A program made the translations under genes and the position numbers. From contig DISW01000001.1 of the NCBI GenBank assembly GCA_002422605.1, forward strand, positions 3,055 to 67,054: DNA of 64,000 nucleotides, given 5' to 3'. The stretch is from Bacteriovoracaceae bacterium UBA6200. Its GTDB lineage: Bacteria > Bdellovibrionota > Bacteriovoracia > Bacteriovoracales > Bacteriovoracaceae. Positions 44,110 to 51,533 of the stretch are shown in pieces. Each line of letters starts with the position of its first letter. Position 1 is the first letter of the stretch. The notes below the pieces were generated by a model that saw only the letters and a list, made by a program, of their open reading frames with translations, ran no database searches and was not told the DNA's origin.

Positions 44110-44478
44110 ATGGAAAAAATACAAGAAGAGATAGTAAAAAAAAGGGGAAGGAAGCCCAAAAATCAAAAGAAGGAAGTGAGTGTTAATCAAGGACAGACTA
44201 AGTTTTTCATAGATTTGAGTAATGAAAAAGATAGTCTTGATTTGATTTTTGGTCTTCTAAGGAAATGCAATGAAAAGGATTACGGTCGCGTAATCCTTTT
44301 TAAGGACATCTGTCTTTATTCTGTTGCAAAGCTCACAGATAAAGACATCGAAAAGATCCAAGAAATGAGCCTAGGGGAAATGGAGAAGGTGCAGAGACTT
44401 CTCGATGAACATAATAAGAAGATTGGCGCAAATATAAGCCTCGGTGAATTTTTGGTGAAGAAGCTTGGAATTAACTAA
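44110..44478 (+). CDS. Small charged accessory protein (B)
   Basis: 122 aa. AT-hook-like KKRGRKPKNQKK at the N terminus, then TKFFIDLSNEKD, YGRVILFKDI, LTDKDIEKIQ and NISLGEFLV, in register with the element-A protein at 8206. Probably binds DNA near the candidate oriT. Ribosome site AAAGGAGG precedes the ATG. A perfect 12-bp hairpin with a U-run lies inside the gene. Confidence 0.6.
   Translation: MEKIQEEIVKKRGRKPKNQKKEVSVNQGQTKFFIDLSNEKDSLDLIFGLLRKCNEKDYGRVILFKDICLYSVAKLTDKDIEKIQEMSLGEMEKVQRLLDEHNKKIGANISLGEFLVKKLGIN
44273..44300 (+). other. Intragenic terminator-like hairpin
   Basis: 12-bp exact stem (44273-44284 with 44289-44300), four-base loop GTCG, then a T run (44297-44301) overlapping the stem end. 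It lies in the middle of the small basic-protein gene. The form is that of an intrinsic terminator, so it may attenuate expression of SSB and integrase. It is absent at the equivalent place in element A. Confidence 0.4.
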
Positions 44479-44491
44479 TCAAAAGGTACTC

Positions 44492-44803
44492 ATGAACAAT
44501 CAAAGAGAAATAACTATCTATGGACGGTTGGGTAAAAATCCAGAGCTAGGTCAAACCAAAAAAGAGCGACCCTTCTGTACTTTTACGTTGGCCGAACAGA
44601 TCGATAGTAGTGATACCCCTCGCTGGCACAATATCGTGATGTGGGAAAAAGAGTCCGAACATTGGGCCGAAGTTCTTAAAAAAGGGATGTCAGTTTTTGT
44701 GCGGGGCCGTGTAGCTGACAGGGAATTTAAGAATAAAAATGGAGAAACGAAAAAATACAAAGAAGTAAATGCAGATTCAATTGGTTTCATTTCTGAGTTG
44801 TAG
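44492..44803 (+). CDS. ssb: Single-stranded DNA-binding protein (B)
   Basis: 103 aa from ATG 44492 (AAAAGG upstream, after the previous stop); an upstream TTG at 44465 is less likely. OB-fold motifs ITIYGRLGKNPELGQTK, W-H-N-I-V-M-W, GMSVFVRGRV and TKKYKEVNADSI. No acidic C-terminal tail. Paralogue of the element-A SSB; presumably protects transferred strands. Confidence 0.83.
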   Translation: MNNQREITIYGRLGKNPELGQTKKERPFCTFTLAEQIDSSDTPRWHNIVMWEKESEHWAEVLKKGMSVFVRGRVADREFKNKNGETKKYKEVNADSIGFISEL

Positions 44804-44819
44804 TTTAGGGAGAGCTTTG

Positions 44820-45077
44820 ATGGAAAAATCTATTCATGAAATTACAGACATTCATTCTCAAAAAGGTTACTATAATGGAGAGCATATTGATGCTCCACAA
44901 TTCTTTGAAAACTTAATATGGTTATCTACAGAGGAGGCCGCTCGTTTACTTCGGAGGTCGTCCCATGCTTTGAGGCAGCTTGTTTATAAAGGCAAGATTC
45001 GTCCTCGAAAATATGGCGGCAGACTTTATTTCAAACGGAGTGAACTCAACGAATTGATTGAAACATCTTTTTATTAA
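44820..45077 (+). CDS. Excisionase-like helix-turn-helix protein (B)
   Basis: 85 aa from ATG 44820 (GGGAG upstream). The C-terminal winged helix WLSTEEAARLLRRSSHALRQLV ... RPRKYGGRLYFKRSELNELIE matches the HTH_17/Xis type and the element-A protein at 8950. It is 10 bases before the integrase gene, so a directionality factor or integrase regulator is likely. Confidence 0.7.
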   Translation: MEKSIHEITDIHSQKGYYNGEHIDAPQFFENLIWLSTEEAARLLRRSSHALRQLVYKGKIRPRKYGGRLYFKRSELNELIETSFY

Positions 45078-45087
45078 GGAGGTTTCA

Positions 45088-46233
45088 ATGGCAATTAGTG
45101 AGTATCAAAAAAACGGTAAAACCTTTTACAAGGTTTATGTCCAATGTCGGGGTAAGAAGCACAGGCAAATACGTCTGCAAAAACTTATCAAAGACATTGA
45201 GTCATTAGCGGTCGCAAGACGAGAAGAGAGACAATGGCTCCAAGAGCTTGCTCGGCAAGTTGAAAAACTTGAAGGGAAAGGGCTTTTATGGTCAGAAGTT
45301 TTATATCGATGGGAGTCTAGTGCTCTTTCAGGCAGTCTCGGTAAAAAGTTAAATCGCTTTACCGTGAAAGACCACATGAGCAGGTTGAAGCGTTACACCC
45401 AACCCTGGCTAGACCTTATTGCTTCTGATTTAAATAAAGCCGATGGTCGGAGAGTTTTGGCTTACGCTGAATCTCTTGGAGCTAAAAAAAGTTTACTAAA
45501 TTCAATCAAGTCCTCCATTAACCTCATCTACGGATGGGGTGTGGAGGAAGGCTTGATAACTGGCAGCAACCTTTCTGGTAAAAGTCCTGTTTTTGGTCTT
45601 GGGCTGGAAGCCAAAGAAGAAAAGATCAAGCCAATACTCACCCTTAATGAGGTTAGAAGGTTTCTTCTTGAGGCCAAGATTCAAAAGCACCCATGGTATC
45701 CCGTTTGGGCGTTTGCAGTTCTGACTGGAATGAGATCAGGAGAACTACAGGCCCTTGAATGGGGAGACGTTGATGAGAAAAACGGCATTATTCGAGTATC
45801 GAAGTCTTTTAATAAAAGAATCAATACTACCAAGTGCCCCAAGAATGGGACTTGGAGAAATGTCGATATCAGCTCTCAGCTTCAAGAGATCATTTCGGAA
45901 CTGAAAAACGCTCGCCTCAATGCGAAGTATGTTTTGCCACAGCATCCAGAATGGAAGCATGGTGATGCAGGAAAAGTGCTCAGAATGTTTCTTGAGCGAA
46001 TCGGCATTAATAAGGATGTGGTATTCCATACCCTGAGGGCCTGCTTTGCTACCCACTTACTTTCAACTGGTGTTGAGCCACTAAAAGTGATGAGGATGGG
46101 AGGCTGGAGTGATCTTAAGACATTTCAGATTTATCTGAGGATGTCTGGAGTGGATGTGAGGGGAGTCGCTGAAGGGCTTCAGGTTTTGCCAGAAAGTCGT
46201 GATCTTGATAAAGTTATACCGTTATTTCGGTAA
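45088..46233 (+). CDS. int: Tyrosine recombinase / integrase (B)
   Basis: 381 aa from ATG 45088, preceded by AAGGAGG. Catalytic set: Arg in LTGMRSGELQALEW, Lys in TTKCPKNG region, HTLRACFATHLL, W in GGWSDLKTFQIYLRM in place of the second His, and the Tyr in QIYLRM. The N-terminal region parallels the element-A integrase (MAISEYQKNG). Mediates integration and excision of element B. A hairpin follows the stop. Confidence 0.92.
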   Translation: MAISEYQKNGKTFYKVYVQCRGKKHRQIRLQKLIKDIESLAVARREERQWLQELARQVEKLEGKGLLWSEVLYRWESSALSGSLGKKLNRFTVKDHMSRLKRYTQPWLDLIASDLNKADGRRVLAYAESLGAKKSLLNSIKSSINLIYGWGVEEGLITGSNLSGKSPVFGLGLEAKEEKIKPILTLNEVRRFLLEAKIQKHPWYPVWAFAVLTGMRSGELQALEWGDVDEKNGIIRVSKSFNKRINTTKCPKNGTWRNVDISSQLQEIISELKNARLNAKYVLPQHPEWKHGDAGKVLRMFLERIGINKDVVFHTLRACFATHLLSTGVEPLKVMRMGGWSDLKTFQIYLRMSGVDVRGVAEGLQVLPESRDLDKVIPLFR

Positions 46234-46239
46234 TTATTT

Positions 46240-46267
46240 GAGGGTTTGGGGTAATTCCCAAATCCTC
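46240..46267 (+). terminator. Hairpin after integrase B
   Basis: 11-bp stem (46240-46250 with 46257-46267) including one G-T pair, loop GTAATT. It lies 6 bases after the integrase stop, as the perfect hairpin does in element A. No strong U-tract. Confidence 0.5.
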
Positions 46268-46343
46268 ATAATATCAACAGGTTCCCCGCCTAAAAAGCCA
46301 TGGTATTTTAAAGTTAAGCATACCAATAAGTGGGAGGAAAATT

Positions 46344-46520
46344 ATGAGCCAGCAAGAAGAAAAATCAGGCGTACAAAAATTGAGAGAAAGATATTACAGC
46401 ATCAAAAATAATCTCAAGCCATCAAAGGAATTGATTGATGCTCTTATCAAGAGTGGCAAGTTAAAGCAGCCTAAAGATAAAAAAGTGGCGAGACCCTATA
46501 TGCCTGAAGCAGGAGCTTAA
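46344..46520 (+). CDS. Small protein, 58 aa, antitoxin candidate
   Basis: ATG 46344 follows GGGAGGAAAA. Charged helical protein (LRERYYSIKNNLKPSKELIDALIKSG) with a basic tail ending YMPEAGA. Its stop overlaps the ATG of a PIN-domain gene (TAATG), the classic antitoxin-toxin spacing, though no DNA-binding fold is evident. It is the first gene right of the element-B hairpin. Confidence 0.5.
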   Translation: MSQQEEKSGVQKLRERYYSIKNNLKPSKELIDALIKSGKLKQPKDKKVARPYMPEAGA

Positions 46521-47248
46521 TGGAGTTAAAGATTTCCGATTTTGAAAAATCAGTAGAAAAATTTCCGGCCTTAAAACAGGGCTGTATTGTTGATACAAAT
46601 GTTCTTTTCGCAGGTTCGTATCCACTTGATATTCACAATGATTGGGCAGATGAGGTTTTCAAAACCTTAAACCGTTTAGGTATTCCCGTTTACACGAACC
46701 TTAACGTTCGCTCAGAGTTTCTTGATTTGCACCGCAAAGTTTTAATCCCTGAAGGCCTTGTTGGCTTTTATGAAGATTTCTCAGAATCTCTTGATGGGAA
46801 AATTTACGATGAGCTTAAATATCTCAAACGAAAAGCAAAGGCTGCGACTGATGAAGAGCGCGCCTTTAAATTAAATGATTCAGACATAAAGAAATATATG
46901 GAGCTTTTTGGCCATGAGCCAGCTGGCGATGGGCCGAGTCCATGGACAGTCTTTTGTCAGTCCTACTTTGCACCATACATAAACGGCATCTGGGAAGATG
47001 TTGTTCAAGACCTAAAAATCAATTTTCTTGGGACAAGGGAAATTGAGAGCAAAGAGTTTTTTGAAAAGCACCCTTCATGGGCAAATATGGTCGCCATACT
47101 AGGAGAGTCAGGCATTGGCTCCGCAGATGCGATGATTTTAAATCTTTATAAAGAATCAAGCTTCTCCCTTCTAATTACTGCCGATAAGGCTGTGAAGAAT
47201 ACGATGCTGAATAGTTCCTTTAGTGGGAAGTTTGTTTTGAGTCCTTGA
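46520..47248 (+). CDS. PIN-domain nuclease, toxin candidate
   Basis: 242 aa, larger than VapC (about 130). Acidic metal ligands expected of PIN nucleases are visible: VDTNVLF (Asp, residue about 22), VRSEFLDL (Glu), GSADAMILNLY (Asp) and LLITADKAV (Asp). An insertion of about 100 residues separates the second and third. Likely an RNase. Coupled to the 58-aa gene upstream, it may form a toxin-antitoxin or defence pair carried by element B. Confidence 0.65.
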   Translation: MELKISDFEKSVEKFPALKQGCIVDTNVLFAGSYPLDIHNDWADEVFKTLNRLGIPVYTNLNVRSEFLDLHRKVLIPEGLVGFYEDFSESLDGKIYDELKYLKRKAKAATDEERAFKLNDSDIKKYMELFGHEPAGDGPSPWTVFCQSYFAPYINGIWEDVVQDLKINFLGTREIESKEFFEKHPSWANMVAILGESGIGSADAMILNLYKESSFSLLITADKAVKNTMLNSSFSGKFVLSP

Positions 47249-47261
47249 TTGGAGGTGTATT

Positions 47262-47963
47262 ATGAGTTTTTTTGACGATTTAGTTTCAGAACTCGAAAAG
47301 GTTTGTATTTTTAAGTTAGTCAAAGAGACACCTGCTGATCAATTTATGGCGATACCATACACCAACATAAATACAATCTCTTTTGAAGAAGATGATGAGG
47401 ATGATTCAACAGTCAATGTTTCTCAAATAACCTATAACCCACTTTATCCATATCCAGCAATCTTACAAAGAGGTGGGAATGTTGTTACCTTAACTGAAGA
47501 TTTTCTTTCAAATTACAAAAGCAGCATTATTCAAGGTGCTGTTGCTGCTATAAGTGAAGCTTTTATCGATGCTTCAAATAATCATTTTGGTGTTAACTTT
47601 CAAAATGGTAAGAACAATAATGATCTTGATAGGCAAATTTCTCAACTTGATTTTTATTCACCGACCGAGGTTTGTGTGTTAGGTGGGCTTCATACGATAC
47701 AGAGCCAAAAAGATATTTTTTTCAATTCAAAATTAAGTTGGATAAGAAGCAGCTATGTTCTACATCGGCACAATTATGATTTTGATAAGCCTGTAATCAG
47801 TTTTCCAAGGCGACCTGGGCAGAATCAGGTTCTTGTTTTTAACCTTGATAGTTCCCTTGTATATGCCTCCCCAAAGTTTTGGATTGATAATAAAAACCGA
47901 CTAATATTTTCTTTTAAAGTCGGAAACACTTCACCAAATTGGATCGCAGGATATAATTTGTAA
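47262..47963 (+). CDS. Unknown protein, 233 aa, in PIN cassette
   Basis: Soluble, no signal peptide, with an acidic stretch (EEDDEDDS, about residues 45-52). A C-terminal region reads PVISFPRRPGQNQVLVFNLDSSLVYASP. No family recognised. GGAGG precedes the ATG, 14 bases after the PIN gene, so the two are probably co-transcribed with the small antitoxin-like gene. A terminator lies about 100 bases downstream. Confidence 0.5.
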   Translation: MSFFDDLVSELEKVCIFKLVKETPADQFMAIPYTNINTISFEEDDEDDSTVNVSQITYNPLYPYPAILQRGGNVVTLTEDFLSNYKSSIIQGAVAAISEAFIDASNNHFGVNFQNGKNNNDLDRQISQLDFYSPTEVCVLGGLHTIQSQKDIFFNSKLSWIRSSYVLHRHNYDFDKPVISFPRRPGQNQVLVFNLDSSLVYASPKFWIDNKNRLIFSFKVGNTSPNWIAGYNL

Positions 47964-48065
47964 AAGTCTCTCTATATCTCTGTAGTTCGCTAATATTGGC
48001 TAAACAATTTATTAAATCACCGAAATCTATAAGGCGGGGTCAAATCCACCAAATTTCTAATAAAG

Positions 48066-48091
48066 AAGCCGACCATCAGTCGGCTTTTTTT
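48066..48091 (+). terminator. Intrinsic terminator
   Basis: 8-bp stem (48066-48073 with 48079-48086), five-base loop, then a run of seven T. Ends the PIN-cassette transcript. Confidence 0.8.
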
Positions 48092-48222
48092 ATGCTCATA
48101 AGGTAACACTGCGAAATCAATATTCTAAGTCCTGCATGAATAAACTTCATGGGGGGATTTTATAAAATTCGGGAGGCCGTACACTGAAAGAAACCATTTA
48201 ATCTACGAAAGAAGGATGAACG

Positions 48223-48606
48223 ATGAAAAAGACACTACTTGGATTATGCTTCTCTTTAATCGCAACCTCTGTTTTAGCAAACACTCCCATGTTGAAGGAT
48301 TTGAATCTGGGGTCTTTTGAAGGAAAGCACATTATTTCTAAGTGCAGTCTAACATTGGAACAAAATTCGGAAGGTGAAATTGTAGCTACGTTTCGTAAGG
48401 GTGGACTTGTTTATAGATCCCGGCCAAGAAATCCTGATTTGCCTATTATGGTAAGCAGTAATAATCAAGTATGGTTTAACTTCACTATCGAAGGCATGAC
48501 TCATGTGAATTTAATGTTTAATAATGAATACGATCTCAGGCCTACTTCTTATGTTGTATTGGAAGGTAGAGATAACAGGATCTATAGTTGTAAGAATTTA
48601 GAGTAG
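48223..48606 (+). CDS. Small secreted protein, 127 aa
   Basis: Signal peptide (KTLLGLCFSLIATSVLAN) and a beta-rich mature part with two Cys (SKCSLTLEQ near the middle and YSCKNLE at the end) that could pair. AGAAGGA precedes the ATG. No family recognised. It lies between element-B cargo and two decayed genes. Confidence 0.55.
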   Translation: MKKTLLGLCFSLIATSVLANTPMLKDLNLGSFEGKHIISKCSLTLEQNSEGEIVATFRKGGLVYRSRPRNPDLPIMVSSNNQVWFNFTIEGMTHVNLMFNNEYDLRPTSYVVLEGRDNRIYSCKNLE

Positions 48607-48646
48607 TAAGATAGTTATTAGGTTTCAATATGGGCAAGTATTATCC

Positions 48647-48936
48647 ATGCTTCCAATCAAAGATAAGATTTTAGCCCATGAGTCCGGTCATTACCTCTAT
48701 GAGAAGCTATCTACGGAAGAGAAACTTGAATTTATGGCGGCATCCGGCTGGACTAAGGCCATTGTCAATCGGGCTGAGAAGTATGTCCCGCCAAAGAATT
48801 TGATCAAGGAGGATTCATCTGTTTCTCAAGATGAGGTTATGCCAATCATCTTGAGTTGTATTTGAATGACAAAGCTACATTGCGAACAAAAAATCTTAAA
48901 GTTTATGAACTGTTTGAGAAGAGGGTTAAAAAATGA
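48647..48936 (+). pseudogene. Truncated, frameshifted HExxH metallopeptidase-like gene
   Basis: The first frame (48647-48865) encodes LAHESGHYLYEKLS, an HExxH zincin motif, then VPPKNLIKEDSS. At about 48850-48862 the coding sense moves to another frame reading ELYLNDKATLRTKN ... ELFEKRVKK and stopping at 48934-48936. The second frame resembles the usual C-terminal part of ATLF-like/zincin proteins (a YL-x-x-x-x-x-L-x-x-K-x-x-x-x-Y-x-x-F pattern). The N-terminal part before the zinc motif also seems missing. Confidence 0.5.
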
Positions 48937-49374
48937 AATTCATACCAGTGTTCTGTTGTTAATCCTAGTCTCCTGCACTTCTGCAAATCAGCCTAGTAAT
49001 AAGACAATTAGCGAATTCGTTCGAATGAATGAAATTTGGCAAAAAAGGCTTTCCAAGGATGAGGTCGTTAATTATTTGGGCCCATATTTTAAAGAAATCG
49101 AAGAGGGTATTTCATAAAATTATGATCATACTGACTTTGCGAAAATGACGTTCTTCTTTGACAAGAATAAGAAACTCATCGACTAGTTTGCCATAGTAGG
49201 CCATTCGGATCTGAGTGCTTTTAAAAATGGCATACCTTGTAAATGGACTGAAAAGAAAACCAACTCAAGGAGGCCCATGTCGTTAAGACTATTGAATCCG
49301 GAGAATGTCCTGAGCAGCACGTAAAGTATTTTTTCAGGCAGGATCTGGTTCTTTATGAGATCAGATGGTACTAG
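48933..49374 (+). pseudogene. Decayed lipoprotein gene with frameshifts and stops
   Basis: ATG 48933 overlaps the preceding stop (ATGA) and reads MKFIPVF, then shifts frame within about 10 bases into LLLILVSCTSANQ, a lipobox. The frame continues to an in-frame TAA (49115-49117) and TAG (49184-49186), with coding-like sequence beyond both (NYDHTDFAKMTFFFDKNK, FAIVGHSDLSAFKNG). It then shifts again near 49265 into AHVVKTIESGECPEQH ... LYEIRWY and a stop at 49374. The original product would be about 145 aa. Confidence 0.6.
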
Positions 49375-49518
49375 CGAATGTCCTAAAATGACTGGACCCC
49401 GCTTTAGGTTCCCTTGATTCTTCTTATCTAGCTAAATACTTTTATATTTCTACTTCCGCCGGCGGAAGTGATTAAGGGCCTTATTTATAAAATCTAAATA
49501 ACGGTTATAATCCTATTT

Positions 49519-50265
49519 ATGATTAAAACTATCTTTTTTGACCATGCATACTCTGGGGATCAGAATCATTCTTTTTATAAACAGCTACATAAAATGGGTT
49601 TCACGATTAGTGAATTTATGGTGAAGCACCCGAACTCAGATTGCTGCTTTTTGTATTTTGGTAAAGGGAGTTATTTAGAATTTGTCCATAATCCGGATAA
49701 AAATAAAATCTTGAAAAAACCTGGTCTCTCATTTGCTGTTAGGAATAATCTAGAAGCACTTTTAGAAAAATATAAAAGAATTGGCCTAAAATGTGTCTTT
49801 AGTCACAGAAATTATAACTGGCGTGAAAACAATAAGGATCACCTCCCTGGTTGGAATTTTCTTGAATTTAAGAAATTAGGGTTTAGAACTTTTTTCCCCT
49901 GGTTCACCGAATACGAGCCAAATCCGAACAGTAAAAGGAAATTCATTCCAGTAAAACATCCTAATTCTGTTACAGGGATTTGGGGACATGAATTTGTCAT
50001 CAATGAAAGAGGAAGAGATTTTTTTCAAGGAATTTTAGGAACGAAAATAAAAAAGAAGGTCACTCTTGATTGTGGAACAGTTTTTTACTTCAAAGAAGGG
50101 AAGAATAATCACCATTCGAAAGTGATTCTAAAAACGAAGAATATCAAAAAAACGAGCTCCTTTATGAAAGGTGCTGACACTATCAGCTTTGATGGGCGAG
50201 ATGGGATTTTAATTAGAAACCCAAGTAAGGAGCAGTGGATGTGGGACATACTTATAATCAAATAA
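49519..50265 (+). CDS. Glyoxalase-like (VOC) protein, right inverted copy
   Basis: 248 aa, close paralogue of the minus-strand gene at 32135: FFDHAYSGDQNHSF, FLYFGKGSYLEFVH, WNFLEFKKLGFRTFFPWF, KRKFIPVKHPNSVTGIWGH and YFKEGKNNHHSKVILKT have near-identical partners there. VOC/Glyoxalase_3-like fold; substrate unknown. No clear ribosome site (upstream AACGGTTATAATCC). A convergent terminator follows. Confidence 0.6.
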   Translation: MIKTIFFDHAYSGDQNHSFYKQLHKMGFTISEFMVKHPNSDCCFLYFGKGSYLEFVHNPDKNKILKKPGLSFAVRNNLEALLEKYKRIGLKCVFSHRNYNWRENNKDHLPGWNFLEFKKLGFRTFFPWFTEYEPNPNSKRKFIPVKHPNSVTGIWGHEFVINERGRDFFQGILGTKIKKKVTLDCGTVFYFKEGKNNHHSKVILKTKNIKKTSSFMKGADTISFDGRDGILIRNPSKEQWMWDILIIK

Positions 50266-50266
50266 A

Positions 50267-50290
50267 ACTTGGGCCCCTAAGGACCCAAGT
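50267..50290. terminator. Bidirectional terminator
   Basis: 10-bp stem with one mismatch (50267-50276 with 50281-50290), loop CTAA, between convergent genes. Confidence 0.6.
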
Positions 50291-50298
50291 CAAGGCGA

Positions 50299-51360
50299 TT
50301 ATTCTAAGGGCAAAGTTAAAAGCTTAACTGTTGCATCCCAGCTGGCCGTTGCCAGTGTTTTACCATCTGGGGAAAGAGCCAGTCCTCTAATCCTGTCCTG
50401 GTGAGCATCAACTTCCTTGATGATATTCCCTGACTTGGCATCAATGGTTTTAACATAGTTACCAACAGTAGAGTTAAACGCGTCCACACCAACGAAAATA
50501 TTTTTGCCATCTTTTGAATACTCTATACTTAATGCGAGATAGTCATTAACCCTCACTTCAAGAACAGGAGTTGATGATTCTTCTCTCCAGACTGAAAGCA
50601 TTCCTGCACTATCTACGGAAGCGATTTCGCTGCCATTAGGGGAGAAAGCTGTATCCCAAATTGTTCCATTGTAAGCATCTTCTTCTACTTCCAATCCATT
50701 TTTAAGTGTTGAAGCAAAACTCTTAAATGAATTGAAGTCAGAATTTTTTGTTCCATTAAAAGTTTGTCTTAGTGAGAGATCTTTCGAATTAAAGAGCTTT
50801 ACGGTGTTATCAACTCCACCCGTCGTTACAATTTTTGTTCCATCGGGTGAAAAGCGAACACTCATGGCAAACCCAAAAGGATGAGCATGGGTTGCATTTA
50901 CGAGTTTAAAATTGATTGTATCCCAAAGAGCAAGTTCTCCTCCCATATAGGCCACGGCCAATAAATTTTGAGTCGGAGAAAAGTCCATGGACATAATTCC
51001 ATTTGAATTCGTGTCACCTTCAACAAGGGTTTTAATAAGTTTCTGCTCCTTAACGTCCCAGAGTATCAAGTGCCCGTCACTAGAGCTCGTTGCCAAAAGA
51101 TTATTCTGAAGTTTAGAAAACGCAACATCGTAAATGGCCCTGCGGTGTTCAGTAATCTGGAACACTTGTTGTTTACTTTGAGTATCCCAAATAATGGCCG
51201 TCCTATCTCCTGAACCAGAAGCGAGCCAGTTGCCATCCTTAGAAAAATTGACTGTATGAACTTCGTAATTGTGACCAGTGAGTGTTTCCTGGGCCATGAG
51301 ATTGAGCGATAACGTGAAAGAGAGCAGTAATAAAAAAGAGTGTCTCATAATTCTTACCAT
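50299..51360 (-). CDS. Secreted WD40-repeat beta-propeller protein
   Basis: 353 aa. ATG 51360 has AAGGA 8 bases upstream; ATG 51348 is possible. Signal peptide (LLLLSFTLSLNLMAQ), then about seven WD40 repeats, for example ETLTGHNYEVHTVNFSKDG ... AIIWDTQ, VAFSKLQNNLLATSSSDGHLILWD and IRGLALSPDGKTLATASWD. WD40 propellers are protein-interaction platforms; a periplasmic one is less common. Partner unknown; no operon neighbour on its strand. Confidence 0.8.
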   Translation of the reverse strand: MVRIMRHSFLLLLSFTLSLNLMAQETLTGHNYEVHTVNFSKDGNWLASGSGDRTAIIWDTQSKQQVFQITEHRRAIYDVAFSKLQNNLLATSSSDGHLILWDVKEQKLIKTLVEGDTNSNGIMSMDFSPTQNLLAVAYMGGELALWDTINFKLVNATHAHPFGFAMSVRFSPDGTKIVTTGGVDNTVKLFNSKDLSLRQTFNGTKNSDFNSFKSFASTLKNGLEVEEDAYNGTIWDTAFSPNGSEIASVDSAGMLSVWREESSTPVLEVRVNDYLALSIEYSKDGKNIFVGVDAFNSTVGNYVKTIDAKSGNIIKEVDAHQDRIRGLALSPDGKTLATASWDATVKLLTLPLE

Positions 51361-51533
51361 GTCTAATCCTTGGTTAAAATGTTCTCGGGATTAGACTAGG
51401 TTTAACAGACATTCTTCTACAATAAGAATGTTATCTTGAAATGCATTAGATTACGGTTTTTTTTTATGGGTATTTGAATGGAGCAATGAAATATAATAGT
51501 GGACCATGCTTGCTACATGGCCCACATAAATAT

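Larger units (their letters stand above)
33339..46267 (+). mobile_element. Conjugative element B (ICE-like)
   Basis: Plus-strand block from a large lipoprotein through pilin, VirB3, VirB4, TrbJ, TrbL, VirB8, VirB9, VirB10, lipoprotein, coupling ATPase, relaxase-like gene, candidate oriT, basic protein, SSB, HTH protein and integrase, closed by a hairpin. It is paralogous gene for gene with element A. No VirB11 ATPase and no VirB1 transglycosylase are present. Boundaries are approximate; the zinc-ribbon gene (33162) and the cargo at 46344-47963 may also belong. Confidence 0.75.

Noticed and set aside
46234..46344. Direct repeats (attL/attR) bounding element B
   Set aside because: Comparison by eye with 32888-33340 gave no convincing shared sequence; a computed repeat search is needed.
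48030..48060. GGGGTCAAATCC as a tRNA 3' end left by integration
   Set aside because: The stem partners do not pair properly and no acceptor or anticodon arm can be built upstream.
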